The notes: generated by a model not told the origin, from the letters alone. A stretch of 64,000 bases of DNA from Paludifilum halophilum (GCF_002245355.1 NZ_NOWF01000012.1:32705-96704); one strand, 5' to 3'; shown: positions 18,625-28,200, counted from the first letter of the stretch. Numbers and translations: made by a program.

Positions 18625-18954
18625 TTGCTGGAGAAGACGACCCGGATCAACCTGCTCTACGATTTTTACGGGCCGCTCCTGACGGAGAGGCAGCGGACCA
18701 TGTTGGAGCTCTACTACCACGAAGACTGGTCCCTTGGTGAGATCGCCGACTACTTTGGAATTTCTCGCCAGGCTGTCTTCGAAGGGATCAAGCGGGCCCG
18801 GAAAATCATGGAGGGTATGGAGCAGGAGCTCCGGCTGTTTGCGAAGCATGTCCGCAGGCGGGAAATCGTGGAACAGATCCGTACCGAGATGAAGGGTTCA
18901 TCGGATCGGAAAGCGGTGGAATCCCTGCTGCAGGAACTTTTGGACCTGGATTGA
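18625..18954 (+). CDS. ylxM: YlxM family DNA-binding protein (UPF0122, SRP-associated)
   Basis: YlxM/p13 proteins are small helix-turn-helix proteins nearly always coded next to ffh and thought to work with the SRP system. The 109-residue product resembles sigma-factor region 4: LTERQRTMLELYYHEDWSL, then the HTH AEIADYFGISRQAV-like segment near residues 33-50. The TTG at 18625 is seven bases after GAGGTGG and gives the family N terminus (LEKTTRINLLYDFYG). ffh follows after 37 bases. Confidence 0.9.
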   Translation: MLEKTTRINLLYDFYGPLLTERQRTMLELYYHEDWSLGEIADYFGISRQAVFEGIKRARKIMEGMEQELRLFAKHVRRREIVEQIRTEMKGSSDRKAVESLLQELLDLD

Positions 18955-18991
18955 CGGATGCCCGAAGATCCTGGATAGGGGAGGCGGCACC

Positions 18992-20344
18992 ATGGCATTT
19001 GAAGGATTGTCCGAACGGCTGCAATCGGCTCTCTCAAAACTGCGGGGCAAGGGAAAAGTGAGCGAATCCGACGTCAAAGCGGCGATGCGGGAAGTTCGCT
19101 TGGCCCTTTTGGAAGCCGACGTCAATTTTAAAGTGGTGAAGGACTTCGTCGCCCGGGTGAGCGAGCGGGCCGTCGGACAGGAAGTGATGAAAAGCCTGAC
19201 TCCCGGCCAGCAAGTAATCAAAGTGGTTAACGAGGAACTGACCCAGTTGATGGGTGGACAGCAGAGCAAGCTGGACCTTTCCTCCAAACCTTCCGTGATC
19301 ATGATGGTGGGTTTGCAGGGGGCGGGTAAGACGACCACCACCGGGAAATTGGCTCACCACCTGAAAAAGCAGAATAAACACCCTCTGCTGGTTGCCGGCG
19401 ATGTTTATCGTCCCGCCGCCATCCGCCAGCTGGAGGTCCTGGGCGATCAGATCGGACTTCCGGTTTTCTCACTGGGAGATCAAGAGAACCCGGTTGAAAT
19501 CGCTGAACGCGGGGTGGCCCAAGCGAAGGAAGAGGGAAATGATGTGGTCCTGATCGATACCGCCGGCCGCCTCCACGTTGATGAGACGATGATGGATGAA
19601 TTAAAGGCCATCCGGGAAAAGGTCGAACCGGACGAGATTTTACTGGTCGTCGATGCCATGACCGGTCAGGATGCCGTCAATGTGGCGGAAAGCTTCCATC
19701 AAGAGATGGCTCTCACCGGAGTGGTTCTGACCAAGCTGGACGGGGATACCCGGGGCGGTGCCGCCCTTTCTGTCAAATCCGTGACGGATTGTCCGGTGAA
19801 ATTCGCCGGAATGGGAGAAAAGGTGGATGCTCTGGAGCCGTTCCATCCGGAGCGGATGGCTTCCAGAATCCTGGGTATGGGTGACGTGCTCACCCTGATC
19901 GAAAAGGCTGAAGCTAATGTGGACGAGGAGAAGGCAAAGGATCTGGAACGGAAGATGCGCACCCAGCAGTTTACCTTCGATGATTTCCTCGAACAGATGG
20001 ACCAGGTGCGCAATATGGGTCCCCTGGACGAACTTCTCGGAATGATGCCGGGAATGGGTCAGATGAAAGGGATGAAAAACCTGCAAGTCGACGAGAAGCA
20101 GTTGACCAAGGTGGAAGCGATCATCCGTTCCATGACCCGGGAGGAGAAGCAACATCCGGAAGTGATCAACGCCAGCCGCCGCAAGCGTATCGCCGCGGGC
20201 AGCGGTACCACGGTCCAGGACGTCAACCGGTTGATCAAGCAGTTTTCCGATATGAAAAAGATGATGAAACGATTCTCCTCGATGTCCAAGGGTAAGAAGA
20301 AAAAAGGATTCGGCGGCGGGTTTAAGTTCCCGTTTATGCAGTAA
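18992..20344 (+). CDS. ffh: Signal recognition particle protein Ffh (SRP54)
   Basis: Ffh binds signal sequences as they leave the ribosome and delivers them to FtsY. The 450-residue protein has an N domain, a G domain with GLQGAGKTTTTGKLA and DTAGRLHVD, and a methionine-rich M domain (MMPGMGQMKGMKN) for signal peptides and SRP RNA. The tail is rich in Lys and Gly. It is full length and lies directly after ylxM. Confidence 0.97.
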   Translation: MAFEGLSERLQSALSKLRGKGKVSESDVKAAMREVRLALLEADVNFKVVKDFVARVSERAVGQEVMKSLTPGQQVIKVVNEELTQLMGGQQSKLDLSSKPSVIMMVGLQGAGKTTTTGKLAHHLKKQNKHPLLVAGDVYRPAAIRQLEVLGDQIGLPVFSLGDQENPVEIAERGVAQAKEEGNDVVLIDTAGRLHVDETMMDELKAIREKVEPDEILLVVDAMTGQDAVNVAESFHQEMALTGVVLTKLDGDTRGGAALSVKSVTDCPVKFAGMGEKVDALEPFHPERMASRILGMGDVLTLIEKAEANVDEEKAKDLERKMRTQQFTFDDFLEQMDQVRNMGPLDELLGMMPGMGQMKGMKNLQVDEKQLTKVEAIIRSMTREEKQHPEVINASRRKRIAAGSGTTVQDVNRLIKQFSDMKKMMKRFSSMSKGKKKKGFGGGFKFPFMQ

Positions 20345-20376
20345 ACCATTTGATCCTGTATAGGAGGTGAAAGAGT

Positions 20377-20649
20377 ATGGCAGTCAAGATTCGTCTGAAG
20401 CGCATGGGTGCTAAGAAAGCCCCCTTCTACCGCGTTGTTGTAGCGGATTCCCGTTCTCCTCGGGACGGTCGGTTCATCGAAGAGATCGGAACTTACAATC
20501 CGCTGACAAAACCGGCCCAGGTGAATATCGATGAGGAAAAAGCGCTCAAGTGGCTGGCGACGGGTGCGCAACCTTCCGATACGGTGAAAAGCCTGTTTCG
20601 CAATGAAGGCTTGATGAAAAAGGTGCACGAAGCCAAAAACCAGAAGTGA
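20377..20649 (+). CDS. rpsP: 30S ribosomal protein S16
   Basis: S16 is a small-subunit assembly protein. The 90-residue product starts [30 protein letters not shown], the conserved N terminus, and has the [14 protein letters not shown] motif. TAGGAGGTGA precedes the ATG. It is followed by khpA, rimM and trmD in the standard order. Confidence 0.97.
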   Translation: MAVKIRLKRMGAKKAPFYRVVVADSRSPRDGRFIEEIGTYNPLTKPAQVNIDEEKALKWLATGAQPSDTVKSLFRNEGLMKKVHEAKNQK

Positions 20650-20689
20650 GTTCCCTGTCTGACTTCTCAGGCGTAAAGGGGGAGTCCGG

Positions 20690-20917
20690 TTGAAGGATTT
20701 GATTGAAGTGATCGCCAAAGCCCTGGTGGATCATCCCGACCAGGTTCGTGTGCGGGAGCGGCAGGAGGAAGAAGCGATCGTGTTTGAACTCTCTGTCGCC
20801 ACTGAAGACATGGGTAAGGTGATCGGAAAGCAGGGGCGGATTGCCAAAGCGCTTCGAACGGTGGTCGGCGCAGCCGCGGTGAAGGAACAAAAGCGCGTTT
20901 TGGTGGAAATCGTCTGA
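20690..20917 (+). CDS. khpA: KH domain RNA-binding protein KhpA
   Basis: KhpA (YlqC) is a single KH-domain protein that pairs with KhpB/Jag and affects cell elongation and sRNA binding in Firmicutes. The 75-residue product has the GxxG loop in GKVIGKQGRIAKALRTVV (about 44-61). The start is a TTG at 20690 after AAGGGGGAG. It lies between rpsP and rimM as usual. Confidence 0.92.
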   Translation: MKDLIEVIAKALVDHPDQVRVRERQEEEAIVFELSVATEDMGKVIGKQGRIAKALRTVVGAAAVKEQKRVLVEIV

Positions 20918-20966
20918 CCGGATAACGGCTTCCCACAGCATGATCGAAGCAAAAGGAGGCCGGGTT

Positions 20967-21491
20967 ATGCGTAAACCGGATTGGTTAACCGTCGGCCATA
21001 TCGCCGGTACCCACGGCATCCGGGGCGGGGTCCGCGTCATTCCCCGAACCGACTTTCCGGAGGTCCGCTTTGCCCCGGAGTCTCAAGTGTTCCTGTCTCA
21101 TCCCGATCATGAAGAAATGCTTTCCTTGACGGTGGAGGATGCCCGGCCTCATAAGAAAGGGCTCCTCGTCCGGTTTCAGGAATGGACCGATATCGATCAG
21201 GTGGAGCCTTATAAAGGCGGAACACTGGTGGTGGATCCGGCGGACCGGGTGGAACCGGAGGAAGAGGATGCCTTTTATCTTTATGAGATCATGGGATGCG
21301 AGGCGGTGACGACAGACGGTCGCACACTGGGGGTCGTCACCGATATTTTGCAACCCGGCGCCAACGACGTCTGGGTCGTAGAAAAGCCGGAGGGCGGAGA
21401 GCTTCTCATTCCTTTTATCGAGGATGTGGTGAAGGAAGTCGATGTCTCCGCCAAACGCGTCCGGATCCAATGGATGGAGGGGCTGGAGTGA
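20967..21491 (+). CDS. rimM: Ribosome maturation factor RimM
   Basis: RimM helps assemble the 30S head around S19. The 174-residue product has the N-terminal motif [16 protein letters not shown] and a PRC-barrel C-terminal half ([30 protein letters not shown]). The ATG at 20967 has AAAGGAGG ten bases upstream; an earlier ATG at 20940 has no site. trmD starts 16 bases after the stop. Confidence 0.94.
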   Translation: MRKPDWLTVGHIAGTHGIRGGVRVIPRTDFPEVRFAPESQVFLSHPDHEEMLSLTVEDARPHKKGLLVRFQEWTDIDQVEPYKGGTLVVDPADRVEPEEEDAFYLYEIMGCEAVTTDGRTLGVVTDILQPGANDVWVVEKPEGGELLIPFIEDVVKEVDVSAKRVRIQWMEGLE

Positions 21492-21507
21492 TCGAGGGGG
21501 TGCTGAT

Positions 21508-22257
21508 GTGCGATTCGATGTATTGACATTGTTCCCGGAAATGTTTCACGGTTTTTTATCCTCCAGCATCATGAAGCGGGCGATCGAAAACCGCTTGGTG
21601 AGTGCTTCGGTGGTTGATTTCCGGGAATACAGCACCGATAAGCACCGTACGGTTGATGATACTCCCTACGGGGGCGGAGGCGGTATGGTGTTGAAACCGG
21701 AACCCTTGTTCCGCGCGGTGGAGGATCTCGCCAGAAACGAATCCGTCCGACCGCCGGTGCTGATGATGAGCCCTCAAGGCAGACCCTTTACGCAAAAAAA
21801 AGCGGAGGAGCTGAGCCGACACTCCCGCCTCATTTTGATGTGCGGTCATTATGAAGGGTATGATGAACGCATCCGGGAACACTTGGTGGATGAAGAGATT
21901 TCCATTGGCGATTACGTGCTCACCGGAGGCGAGTTGCCGGCGATGGTCGTGATGGATAGTGTCATCCGGTTGATTCCCGGTGTTTTGGGAAACCACGCGT
22001 CGGCAGAGGCGGATTCCTTTTCCACGGGCCTTTTGGAATATCCCCAATACACCCGTCCTGCCGATTTTCGCGGGTGGAAAGTGCCGGATGTTCTATTATC
22101 CGGACATCACGCCCAGATCGAACGTTGGCGCCGGCAAGAGGCGCTCAAACGGACGATGGAGCGGCGCCCCGACCTTCTGGATTCCGCCGACTTAACGGAG
22201 GAGGACCGGGCTCATCTTCGGACGCTGAACAGGGACGATGGCCCTTCTGAGGTCTGA
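21508..22257 (+). CDS. trmD: tRNA (guanine37-N1)-methyltransferase
   Basis: TrmD uses SAM to make m1G37 next to the anticodon, preventing frameshifting. The 249-residue product starts [13 protein letters not shown] from a GTG at 21508 with GAGGGGG seven bases upstream; the longer frame overlaps rimM and adds unrelated residues. The SPOUT knot motifs are present: [12 protein letters not shown] and [15 protein letters not shown]. Confidence 0.95.
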   Translation: MRFDVLTLFPEMFHGFLSSSIMKRAIENRLVSASVVDFREYSTDKHRTVDDTPYGGGGGMVLKPEPLFRAVEDLARNESVRPPVLMMSPQGRPFTQKKAEELSRHSRLILMCGHYEGYDERIREHLVDEEISIGDYVLTGGELPAMVVMDSVIRLIPGVLGNHASAEADSFSTGLLEYPQYTRPADFRGWKVPDVLLSGHHAQIERWRRQEALKRTMERRPDLLDSADLTEEDRAHLRTLNRDDGPSEV

Positions 22258-22286
22258 TTGTCTTCACTGAAGCCATGTGATAAAAT
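22258..22286 (+). promoter_or_regulatory. Promoter before rplS with a short leader
   Basis: TTGTCT at 22258-22263, a 17-base spacer and TAAAAT at 22281-22286. A start near 22293 would leave a 65-base leader before rplS. An L19 autoregulatory leader is known in Bacilli; this one was not matched in detail. Confidence 0.6.
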
Positions 22287-22357
22287 ATTTTTTGTGTTTG
22301 AGAACCCGATGATTGTGATGGACGAATAAATTATTTTATCGGGAAGGAGGGAAACCG

Positions 22358-22702
22358 ATGAACCCGGTAGTACGTGAATTGGGCGAACAGCAGATGAAAA
22401 AGGATGTCCCCCGGTTTCGCGCCGGTGACACCCTGCGGGTGCACGTAAAGGTCGTCGAGGGACAGCGTGAACGGATTCAGGTCTTTGAAGGCGTGGTGAT
22501 CCAACGCCGCGGAGGCGGGATCTCGGAAACGTTTACGGTTCGCAAAGTTTCCTACGGTGTCGGCGTGGAACGTACTTTCCCGCTGCATTCTCCCCGGATC
22601 GACAAGATCGAGGTGATGCGCCGCGGTAAAGTGCGTCGTGCCAAACTGTATTATCTCCGTCAGTTGCGCGGTAAGGCAGCCCGAATCAAAGAAATCCATT
22701 AA
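22358..22702 (+). CDS. rplS: 50S ribosomal protein L19
   Basis: L19 lies at the 30S-50S interface. The 114-residue product has [25 protein letters not shown] residues, the motif [12 protein letters not shown] and the conserved [14 protein letters not shown] segment. AAGGAGGG precedes the ATG. It keeps the standard place between trmD and lepB. Confidence 0.97.
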   Translation: MNPVVRELGEQQMKKDVPRFRAGDTLRVHVKVVEGQRERIQVFEGVVIQRRGGGISETFTVRKVSYGVGVERTFPLHSPRIDKIEVMRRGKVRRAKLYYLRQLRGKAARIKEIH

Positions 22703-22717
22703 CATATGGAAAAGAAT

Positions 22718-22766
22718 GGCGCAGGATTCTCCTACCGTTGGTAAGGAGAGGAATGCGCCGATTTTT
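22718..22766 (+). terminator. rplS terminator
   Basis: GGCGCA (22718-22723) pairs with TGCGCC (22754-22759), with further pairing of CTCCTACC and GGTAAGGAG inside, followed by five T after GA. Confidence 0.75.
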
Positions 22767-22872
22767 CTCTCTCCTATCGGTAAATCCTATGATATAATTG
22801 GCTTGTTGCCTCTCCGTGTTCTGAAATCTTCGTATTCTTGTTGGTGTGATCGCGATAGTCAGGAGGAGCTTC

Positions 22873-23424
22873 ATGAGTGAGTTCACCCCCCGTTCCGCCA
22901 GGCACGGACGAAAGAAGCGGGGAGACAATGAAGCGTGGGAATGGATTCAGGCGCTTGCGATTGCTGTTGTATTAGCCTTGGTTATCCGTTACATGGTCTT
23001 TTCGCCTTTCAGCGTCTCCGGCCCATCGATGTTGTCCACCCTGCATAACGGCGATTTGGTGATCGTCAATAAGATGATCTACCTTTTTCGCGATCCGGAG
23101 CCCGGTGAAGTCATCGTTTTTCACGCTTCAAAAAACAAGGATTACATTAAACGCGTGATTGCGATGCCTGGCGATGTCGTGTCGGCGCAGAACAATATCG
23201 TTCGCGTCAACGGCGAGAGTATCGATGAATCATACATAGATGAAGGAAATCGAACGGCGGATTTCGGCCCGGTGGAGGTGCCCGAAAACCATGTGTTCGT
23301 TATGGGAGACAATCGGATGAACAGCAGCGACAGCCGCGAAATCGGGCCGATCTCCCTGGACAAGGTCGTCGGTCGGGCGGATATTATTTTTTGGCCGCCG
23401 GATGATTTTTCCTTCCTTTGGTAA
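22873..23424 (+). CDS. lepB: Signal peptidase I
   Basis: This enzyme removes signal peptides from secreted proteins at the outer face of the membrane. The 183-residue product has one N-terminal membrane segment (about 25-45), the catalytic Ser in SGPSM, the catalytic Lys in YIKRVIAMPGD and the GDNRMNSSDSR box. The ATG at 22873 is six bases after AGGAGG. It overlaps no gene; rbgA starts 16 bases later. Confidence 0.94.
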   Translation: MSEFTPRSARHGRKKRGDNEAWEWIQALAIAVVLALVIRYMVFSPFSVSGPSMLSTLHNGDLVIVNKMIYLFRDPEPGEVIVFHASKNKDYIKRVIAMPGDVVSAQNNIVRVNGESIDESYIDEGNRTADFGPVEVPENHVFVMGDNRMNSSDSREIGPISLDKVVGRADIIFWPPDDFSFLW

Positions 23425-23440
23425 AGCAGGTGAAGACGTG

Positions 23441-24334
23441 ATGGCGATACAGTGGTTTCCCGGCCATATGGCCAAAGCCCGCCGCCAGGTGGAAGAACGA
23501 TTGAAGCAGGTGGATCTGGCTTTCGAGCTGTTGGATGCCCGCCTGCCTTTATCCAGCCGCAATCCGTTGATCGATGAGTTGGTCGGGGGTAAGGCGCGAG
23601 TGATCTTGTTGACGAAAAGTGATCTGGCGGATCCGGAAGCGACTCGGCAGTGGAGTGAATCGTTTCGTTCAGCCGATGTAAAAGTACTTCCGATCGATAC
23701 CTTGTCGGGGACCGGTGTCAAGCGAATTCCGTCCATCAGCCGGGATTTGATGAAGGATCGATTGGCCGCTCTTCGGGAAAAGGGAATCCGCCATCGACGC
23801 ATCCGGGCAATGGTGCTGGGAGTTCCCAATGTCGGTAAATCTGCCCTGATTAATCGCTTGGCCGGTCGAGGCGCCGCCAAAACCGGGGATAAACCGGGTG
23901 TGACCCGTTCTCAGCAATGGATCAAAATGGGGAACGGGATGGAGTTGTTGGATACTCCGGGGATCTTGTGGCCCAAATTTGAAGACCCCGATGTGGGTCT
24001 GCGCCTGGCGGCCAGCGGTGCGATCCGGGAGGATATTCTGCCGGTGGACGAGGTGGCCCTGTATTTGCTCGGGTATTTGGCCGACCGATATAAGGAACGA
24101 TTGAATGAGCGATACCGCCTCCAGGTGACGGAGGATCGGGATCCACTTTCCCTGCTGGAGGAAGTGGGCCGCCGAAGAGGCTGCATGAGGCGCGGCGGTG
24201 AAGTGGATCTGGAGAAGGCGGCGGATGTCGTGTTACGGGATTTTCGGTCCGGCCGCTTCGGGAGAATATCCCTGGAATTTCCCCGAGACTGGAGGAAGGA
24301 GGAGCCTGATGAGGGTGAAGGGAACGATCCGTGA
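23441..24334 (+). CDS. rbgA: Ribosome biogenesis GTPase RbgA (YlqF)
   Basis: RbgA is needed for late 50S assembly (uL16 incorporation). It is a circularly permuted GTPase: the 297-residue product has G4 TKSD near residue 62 before G1 GVPNVGKSAL and G3 DTPGILWP. The N-terminal WFPGHMAKA motif is also present. The ATG at 23441 is chosen over an upstream start lying inside the lepB 3' end. rnhB begins inside its last 26 bases. Confidence 0.95.
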   Translation: MAIQWFPGHMAKARRQVEERLKQVDLAFELLDARLPLSSRNPLIDELVGGKARVILLTKSDLADPEATRQWSESFRSADVKVLPIDTLSGTGVKRIPSISRDLMKDRLAALREKGIRHRRIRAMVLGVPNVGKSALINRLAGRGAAKTGDKPGVTRSQQWIKMGNGMELLDTPGILWPKFEDPDVGLRLAASGAIREDILPVDEVALYLLGYLADRYKERLNERYRLQVTEDRDPLSLLEEVGRRRGCMRRGGEVDLEKAADVVLRDFRSGRFGRISLEFPRDWRKEEPDEGEGNDP

Positions 24335-25109
24335 GATTGAGGCACGGCTGTCCGCGGAGACAGAGATCACCGATGAATGGATACAGGAGCTTCTTCAAGA
24401 TTCCCGGGCCGGTGTCAAAAAACTGGCCCGGTCTTATTTGAAAAAACGGGAACGGATCCGTAGAGAAGAGGAACGGGTTCAACGAATGTGGGATTTTGAA
24501 CGTACATATCGAGAACAGGGATATCGCTGGGTCGCCGGGTTGGACGAGGCCGGGAGAGGCCCGTTGGCCGGTCCGGTAGTAGCGGCGGCGGTTATTTTCC
24601 CGGAAGATTTCGACGCTTCAGGGCTCAACGATTCCAAGCAACTGACCCCCGAGGAACGCTTGACGCTCCGGCGGCGCATCGAGGAAGGAGCTTTAGGGAC
24701 CGGGGTGGGAATCGTAGACACCCGTTTCATCGATCAACACAATATTCTACAGGCCACCTATGAAGCGATGCGAAGGGCTGTCGCTCAATTAGACCCGTCA
24801 CCGGATCTCCTTCTCTTGGATGCGGTTAAACTCCCGGGAGTGGACCTGCCCCAACACGCCATTGTCAAAGGGGACACCCTCAGCCATTCCATCGCCGCCG
24901 CTTCCATACTGGCCAAGACGATTCGTGATGAGTGGATGATTCAAGCGGCTGAACGGTATCCCGGTTACGGGTTTGAGCATCATATGGGTTATGGAACGCA
25001 GGAGCACTTGGAAGCATTGGAAAAACAGGGGCCATGTCCGCTTCACCGACGCAGTTTTTCCCCGGTCGGTGATCGTATTCCCGGGAAGGAAGGCGTCACG
25101 GGTTCATGA
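24309..25109 (+). CDS. rnhB: Ribonuclease HII
   Basis: RNase HII cuts RNA in RNA-DNA hybrids and removes single ribonucleotides from DNA. The 266-residue protein has the Bacillus-type N-terminal extension (about 70 residues, helical) before the active-site motif GLDEAGRGPLAGPVVAAA; a further Asp is in LLLDAVKL. The ATG at 24309 has AAGGAGGAG upstream and overlaps rbgA. Confidence 0.95.
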   Translation: MRVKGTIREIEARLSAETEITDEWIQELLQDSRAGVKKLARSYLKKRERIRREEERVQRMWDFERTYREQGYRWVAGLDEAGRGPLAGPVVAAAVIFPEDFDASGLNDSKQLTPEERLTLRRRIEEGALGTGVGIVDTRFIDQHNILQATYEAMRRAVAQLDPSPDLLLLDAVKLPGVDLPQHAIVKGDTLSHSIAAASILAKTIRDEWMIQAAERYPGYGFEHHMGYGTQEHLEALEKQGPCPLHRRSFSPVGDRIPGKEGVTGS

Positions 25110-25159
25110 TCCTCTGTTCGGCGAAACCGTTACGATTATGGTGAAAGGCGGGGAAGTCC

Positions 25160-25519
25160 GTGGATGGGAGAAGGAGAACGGGGAGAATCGGCGAGGAGTG
25201 GGCCCGTCGCCACCTGGTACGCAAGGGGTGGGAGATATGGGATACCAACTGGCGGACTCGACTGGGTGAACTGGATATTATCGCCCGGGACCGCGGCCAA
25301 ATCGTCGTTGTGGAAGTTCGGAGCACCCGGGGAACCCGTTTCGGTTTGGGGTATCAGTCCGTCGATCCGAGGAAGCAGCGCCAGGTACGGAAGTTGGCTC
25401 TTCAATATTTACAAGCCCACCGTCTCCAAGGGCAACCCTTTCGGATCGATGTCGTTTCGGTTTTGTTGTCCCGGTCGGATCGACCGATCCAAATCGATCA
25501 TTTGGAAGCCGCTTTTTAA
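25160..25519 (+). CDS. YraN family endonuclease-like protein (UPF0102)
   Basis: The 119-residue protein belongs to the YraN/UPF0102 family, which has a restriction-endonuclease-like fold and no settled role. Motif residues are seen in LGELDIIARD and VVVEVRS; the last motif residue is Arg where Lys is usual. The start is a GTG at 25160; an ATG one codon inside a different frame is not used. It follows rnhB by 50 bases. Confidence 0.85.
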   Translation: MDGRRRTGRIGEEWARRHLVRKGWEIWDTNWRTRLGELDIIARDRGQIVVVEVRSTRGTRFGLGYQSVDPRKQRQVRKLALQYLQAHRLQGQPFRIDVVSVLLSRSDRPIQIDHLEAAF

Positions 25520-25583
25520 TACTGAAAGTAGATCCATGTCGCTTGGTTAAAATACGACGCCTATTTTTAAACCCGGTTATGGG

Positions 25584-25637
25584 ATCATACAAAAGCCCTT
25601 TTTCCCGTCAACAAGGATAAAAGGGCTTTTGTATGAT
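25584..25637. terminator. Bidirectional terminator between yraN and the convergent gene
   Basis: A perfect 19-bp stem pairs 25584-25602 with 25619-25637 around a 16-base loop. It ends with A/T-rich arms (AAAAGCCC...GGGCTTTT), so it can end transcripts from both sides. Confidence 0.88.
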
Positions 25638-25645
25638 ATGTAGCG

Positions 25646-26224
25646 TTAGACCGCCTCTAAATGGGAGTTCAGCAATTCTTGGTAGAGGTCATCGCCGCCG
25701 ATATGGACACGGAAGGAGACTTGGTCCTTGCCGTGGAGTTGCCACTGGTAAAGTTGCTGGAAAACGAGATAAATGCATTTTCTTACTTCCACCTGCGGAT
25801 ACAGTTTCAGATCGATGAATTGGCTGTATAGGTCTTGACGCTCGACGCGGTGGGTGGATACTTTCATCGCTTCAAAAGTGTTTTCCAGTCCGGTCAGGAG
25901 GAATGACAACCACTCCGGTTGGGATTCCCTCCCTTGCCCGTCCAGAAAGTGAATGGTAAAGCCCATCATGGGATAACGGTGAATGTCCGCTTCGGAGTAG
26001 GCGGTTTCCTCCTGGTTTTTGGAATCGTACAGAAAGAATTCGATGTGGATTTTATGGGGGCTTTTCTGCTCCGGTGTCGGCTTTTTCAATCGTTGCTGCA
26101 GTCGGAAGGCCAGTTCCTCGTTTTCCCGTTTCAGCTGTTCCATTTCTTTGTATAATTCCTGATGGCCCTTGAAACGTACTGGCGCCCCCTCCCAATCGAA
26201 AAAGCGTTTCAGTTTTGAGAACAT
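25646..26224 (-). CDS. Hypothetical protein, N-terminal coiled coil
   Basis: I do not recognise this 192-residue protein. It has no signal peptide or membrane segment. Residues about 22-50 form a heptad-like coil (LYKEMEQLKRENEELAFRLQQRL), followed by a mixed domain with many aromatic and acidic residues. GGGGG lies eight bases before the ATG at 26224. It stands alone on the minus strand, convergent with yraN and divergent from comM, and ends against the 19-bp terminator. A structural or regulatory role is possible, without direct evidence. Confidence 0.75.
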   Translation of the reverse strand: MFSKLKRFFDWEGAPVRFKGHQELYKEMEQLKRENEELAFRLQQRLKKPTPEQKSPHKIHIEFFLYDSKNQEETAYSEADIHRYPMMGFTIHFLDGQGRESQPEWLSFLLTGLENTFEAMKVSTHRVERQDLYSQFIDLKLYPQVEVRKCIYLVFQQLYQWQLHGKDQVSFRVHIGGDDLYQELLNSHLEAV

Positions 26225-26498
26225 CCGAACTTCCCCCTTACGGACCTACTAACAACAAGTATACTAAATCCCCGGTTCCAGAAAAAGAGATTCTCCCGTC
26301 CTCCAGAATGTACTTCCCGGAGGTGTCCGGAGGAAAACCCATAATTAAAGAACTGCGGAAAACGGGTGAATTTCTTAATCCCGGACGTCTTTCCCCTTTG
26401 CTCCATATGGCCGGACAGGTCCTGGTTATCGATGGACGCAGCTTGGTTGTATCGATGTGAAAAATTGGACTTTCCCTTCGATTCTATCATCATTTTAT

Positions 26499-26527
26499 TT
26501 GAAATGATCCTTCAATTGTTCTAACAT
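26499..26527 (+). promoter_or_regulatory. Promoter of the comM-like gene
   Basis: TTGAAA at 26499-26504, a 17-base spacer and TAACAT at 26522-26527. The 355-base region 26225-26579 between the divergent genes holds this promoter; nothing else was recognised there. Confidence 0.65.
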
Positions 26528-26579
26528 ATGTAAGTGTCCGCTATTGATTGATAATCTTGGTATGGTTCGGAGGATTTTT

Positions 26580-28112
26580 ATGTACGCCAAACTGTATTCC
26601 AGCTCTGTGCTGGGGATCGACGGATATATCGTAGAAGTGGAAGTGGATATCAGCAATGGGTTGCCGGTGTTCGATGTGGTAGGTCTTCCGGATTCCGCCG
26701 TTCGGGAATCCCGGGAACGGGTTCGGGCCGCCGTGAAAAACAGCGGTTCTCAGTTTCCCCTTCAGCGCATTACGACTAATTTAGCTCCGGCCGATTTGAA
26801 AAAAGAGGGATCCAGCTTTGATTTGGCTATCGCTGTAGGCGTTCTGGCCGCCAGTGGACAGGTGTCTCCCGACCGGACGGAGGGGATTCTGTTTCTCGGA
26901 GAGTTGGCTTTGGACGGAACCTTGCGCTCTTTAAACGGAGTGTTGTCTATGGCGATGGCGGGTAAAGAGGCGGGGTTCCGCCGGTTGTTTCTCCCTGCGG
27001 CGAATGCGGAAGAGGCCCGGTTGGTGGAAGGGATCCAAGTGATTCCGGTCTGTACTCTGCAGGAGGCGGTAGCTCTTTTAAATGATGAGGAACCGCCCTC
27101 CGCCGCTGAGGAGGAGGGATCCCCCATCCCCGAGGTGGAACAGGCGTTGGAGGACTTCGCCGATGTCCAGGGACAAGCCCATGTCAAACGGGCGATGGAA
27201 GTGGCGGCGGCGGGGATGCACAACCTTCTCCTGATCGGACCTCCGGGTTCGGGAAAAACGATGCTGGCCCGCCGACTGCCCTCCATTCTTCCGGAAATGA
27301 CAATGCAGGAATCCCTGGAGGTGACCAAGATTTGCAGTACCGCCGGTCAGCTGTCGCACCGGGGAAAACTGGTCTCTCACCGGCCGTTCCGTTCCCCTCA
27401 CCATACCATTTCCCAGCCGGGATTGATCGGTGGTGGGGTGATCCCGAAACCCGGAGAGGTAAGTCTGGCTCACCGGGGGGTCCTTTTTCTCGACGAAATG
27501 CCGGAGTTTTCCAAAAAGGCCCTGGAAGTCCTGCGTCAACCGCTGGAAGACCGGGAGGTTACCTTGAGCCGCGCCCGGGCGGTGATCACGTTTCCGTCGG
27601 AGTTCATGCTCATCGGAAGTATGAATCCGTGTCCCTGCGGATACTTCGGTTACGAAGAGGATCGCGCCTGCACGTGTACCCCGCACCAAATCCGGCGCTA
27701 TCGTTCCAAGCTTTCCGGTCCTTTGTTGGACCGGATCGACATCCACGTGGAAGTCCCCCGAGTGGATTATCAAACCTTGTCTGAAACCCGTCCCAAAGAG
27801 ACTTCCGAGACCATCCGGGAACGGGTTCACCGTGCCCACGCTATTCAGTCAAAACGTTACCGCGGCGAGAAACTGCTCCATAACTCCGTCATGCCCCCGT
27901 CCCTAATCCGAAAACACTGCCAGCTGAAAAAGGAAGCCCGGAATCTGCTGAAACAATCCTTCGACTCCCTCGGCCTTTCCGCCCGGGCCCACGACCGCAT
28001 CCTGAAGCTGGCCCGGACCATCGCCGACCTGGCCGGGGAAGAAGCGATCGACACCCCCCACGTCGCCGAGGCTATCCAATACCGGACCCTGGATCGGAAA
28101 TGGTGGGAGTAG
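26580..28112 (+). CDS. comM: YifB/ComM family Mg-chelatase-like AAA ATPase
   Basis: ComM is a hexameric helicase that promotes branch migration during natural transformation; other members have less clear roles. The 510-residue product has an N-terminal Lon-type S5/S16 fold domain (1-180), a Mg-chelatase AAA core with Walker A GPPGSGKTM and Walker B LFLDEMPEF, a CPCGYFG segment and a C-terminal helical lid. The ATG at 26580 has CGGAGG eight bases upstream; the longer start lacks a site. Confidence 0.92.
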   Translation: MYAKLYSSSVLGIDGYIVEVEVDISNGLPVFDVVGLPDSAVRESRERVRAAVKNSGSQFPLQRITTNLAPADLKKEGSSFDLAIAVGVLAASGQVSPDRTEGILFLGELALDGTLRSLNGVLSMAMAGKEAGFRRLFLPAANAEEARLVEGIQVIPVCTLQEAVALLNDEEPPSAAEEEGSPIPEVEQALEDFADVQGQAHVKRAMEVAAAGMHNLLLIGPPGSGKTMLARRLPSILPEMTMQESLEVTKICSTAGQLSHRGKLVSHRPFRSPHHTISQPGLIGGGVIPKPGEVSLAHRGVLFLDEMPEFSKKALEVLRQPLEDREVTLSRARAVITFPSEFMLIGSMNPCPCGYFGYEEDRACTCTPHQIRRYRSKLSGPLLDRIDIHVEVPRVDYQTLSETRPKETSETIRERVHRAHAIQSKRYRGEKLLHNSVMPPSLIRKHCQLKKEARNLLKQSFDSLGLSARAHDRILKLARTIADLAGEEAIDTPHVAEAIQYRTLDRKWWE

Positions 28113-28168
28113 AGGGTGTCCAAAGCCAAGATGGTGCACTCGCTCCATTGCAGTGCTATGAATGGATT

Positions 28169-28200
28169 GGAACAGGAAAGTATGTTCCTGCCTGTTTTTT
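28169..28200 (+). terminator. comM terminator
   Basis: AACAGG (28171-28176) pairs with CCTGTT (28191-28196), with alternative CAGGAA/TTCCTG pairing inside, followed by a run of T. Confidence 0.7.

Noticed and set aside
26215..26460. Plus-strand open frame of 81 codons between the hypothetical gene and comM
   Set aside because: It starts inside the N terminus of the minus-strand gene, lacks a ribosome site and has no recognisable protein features.
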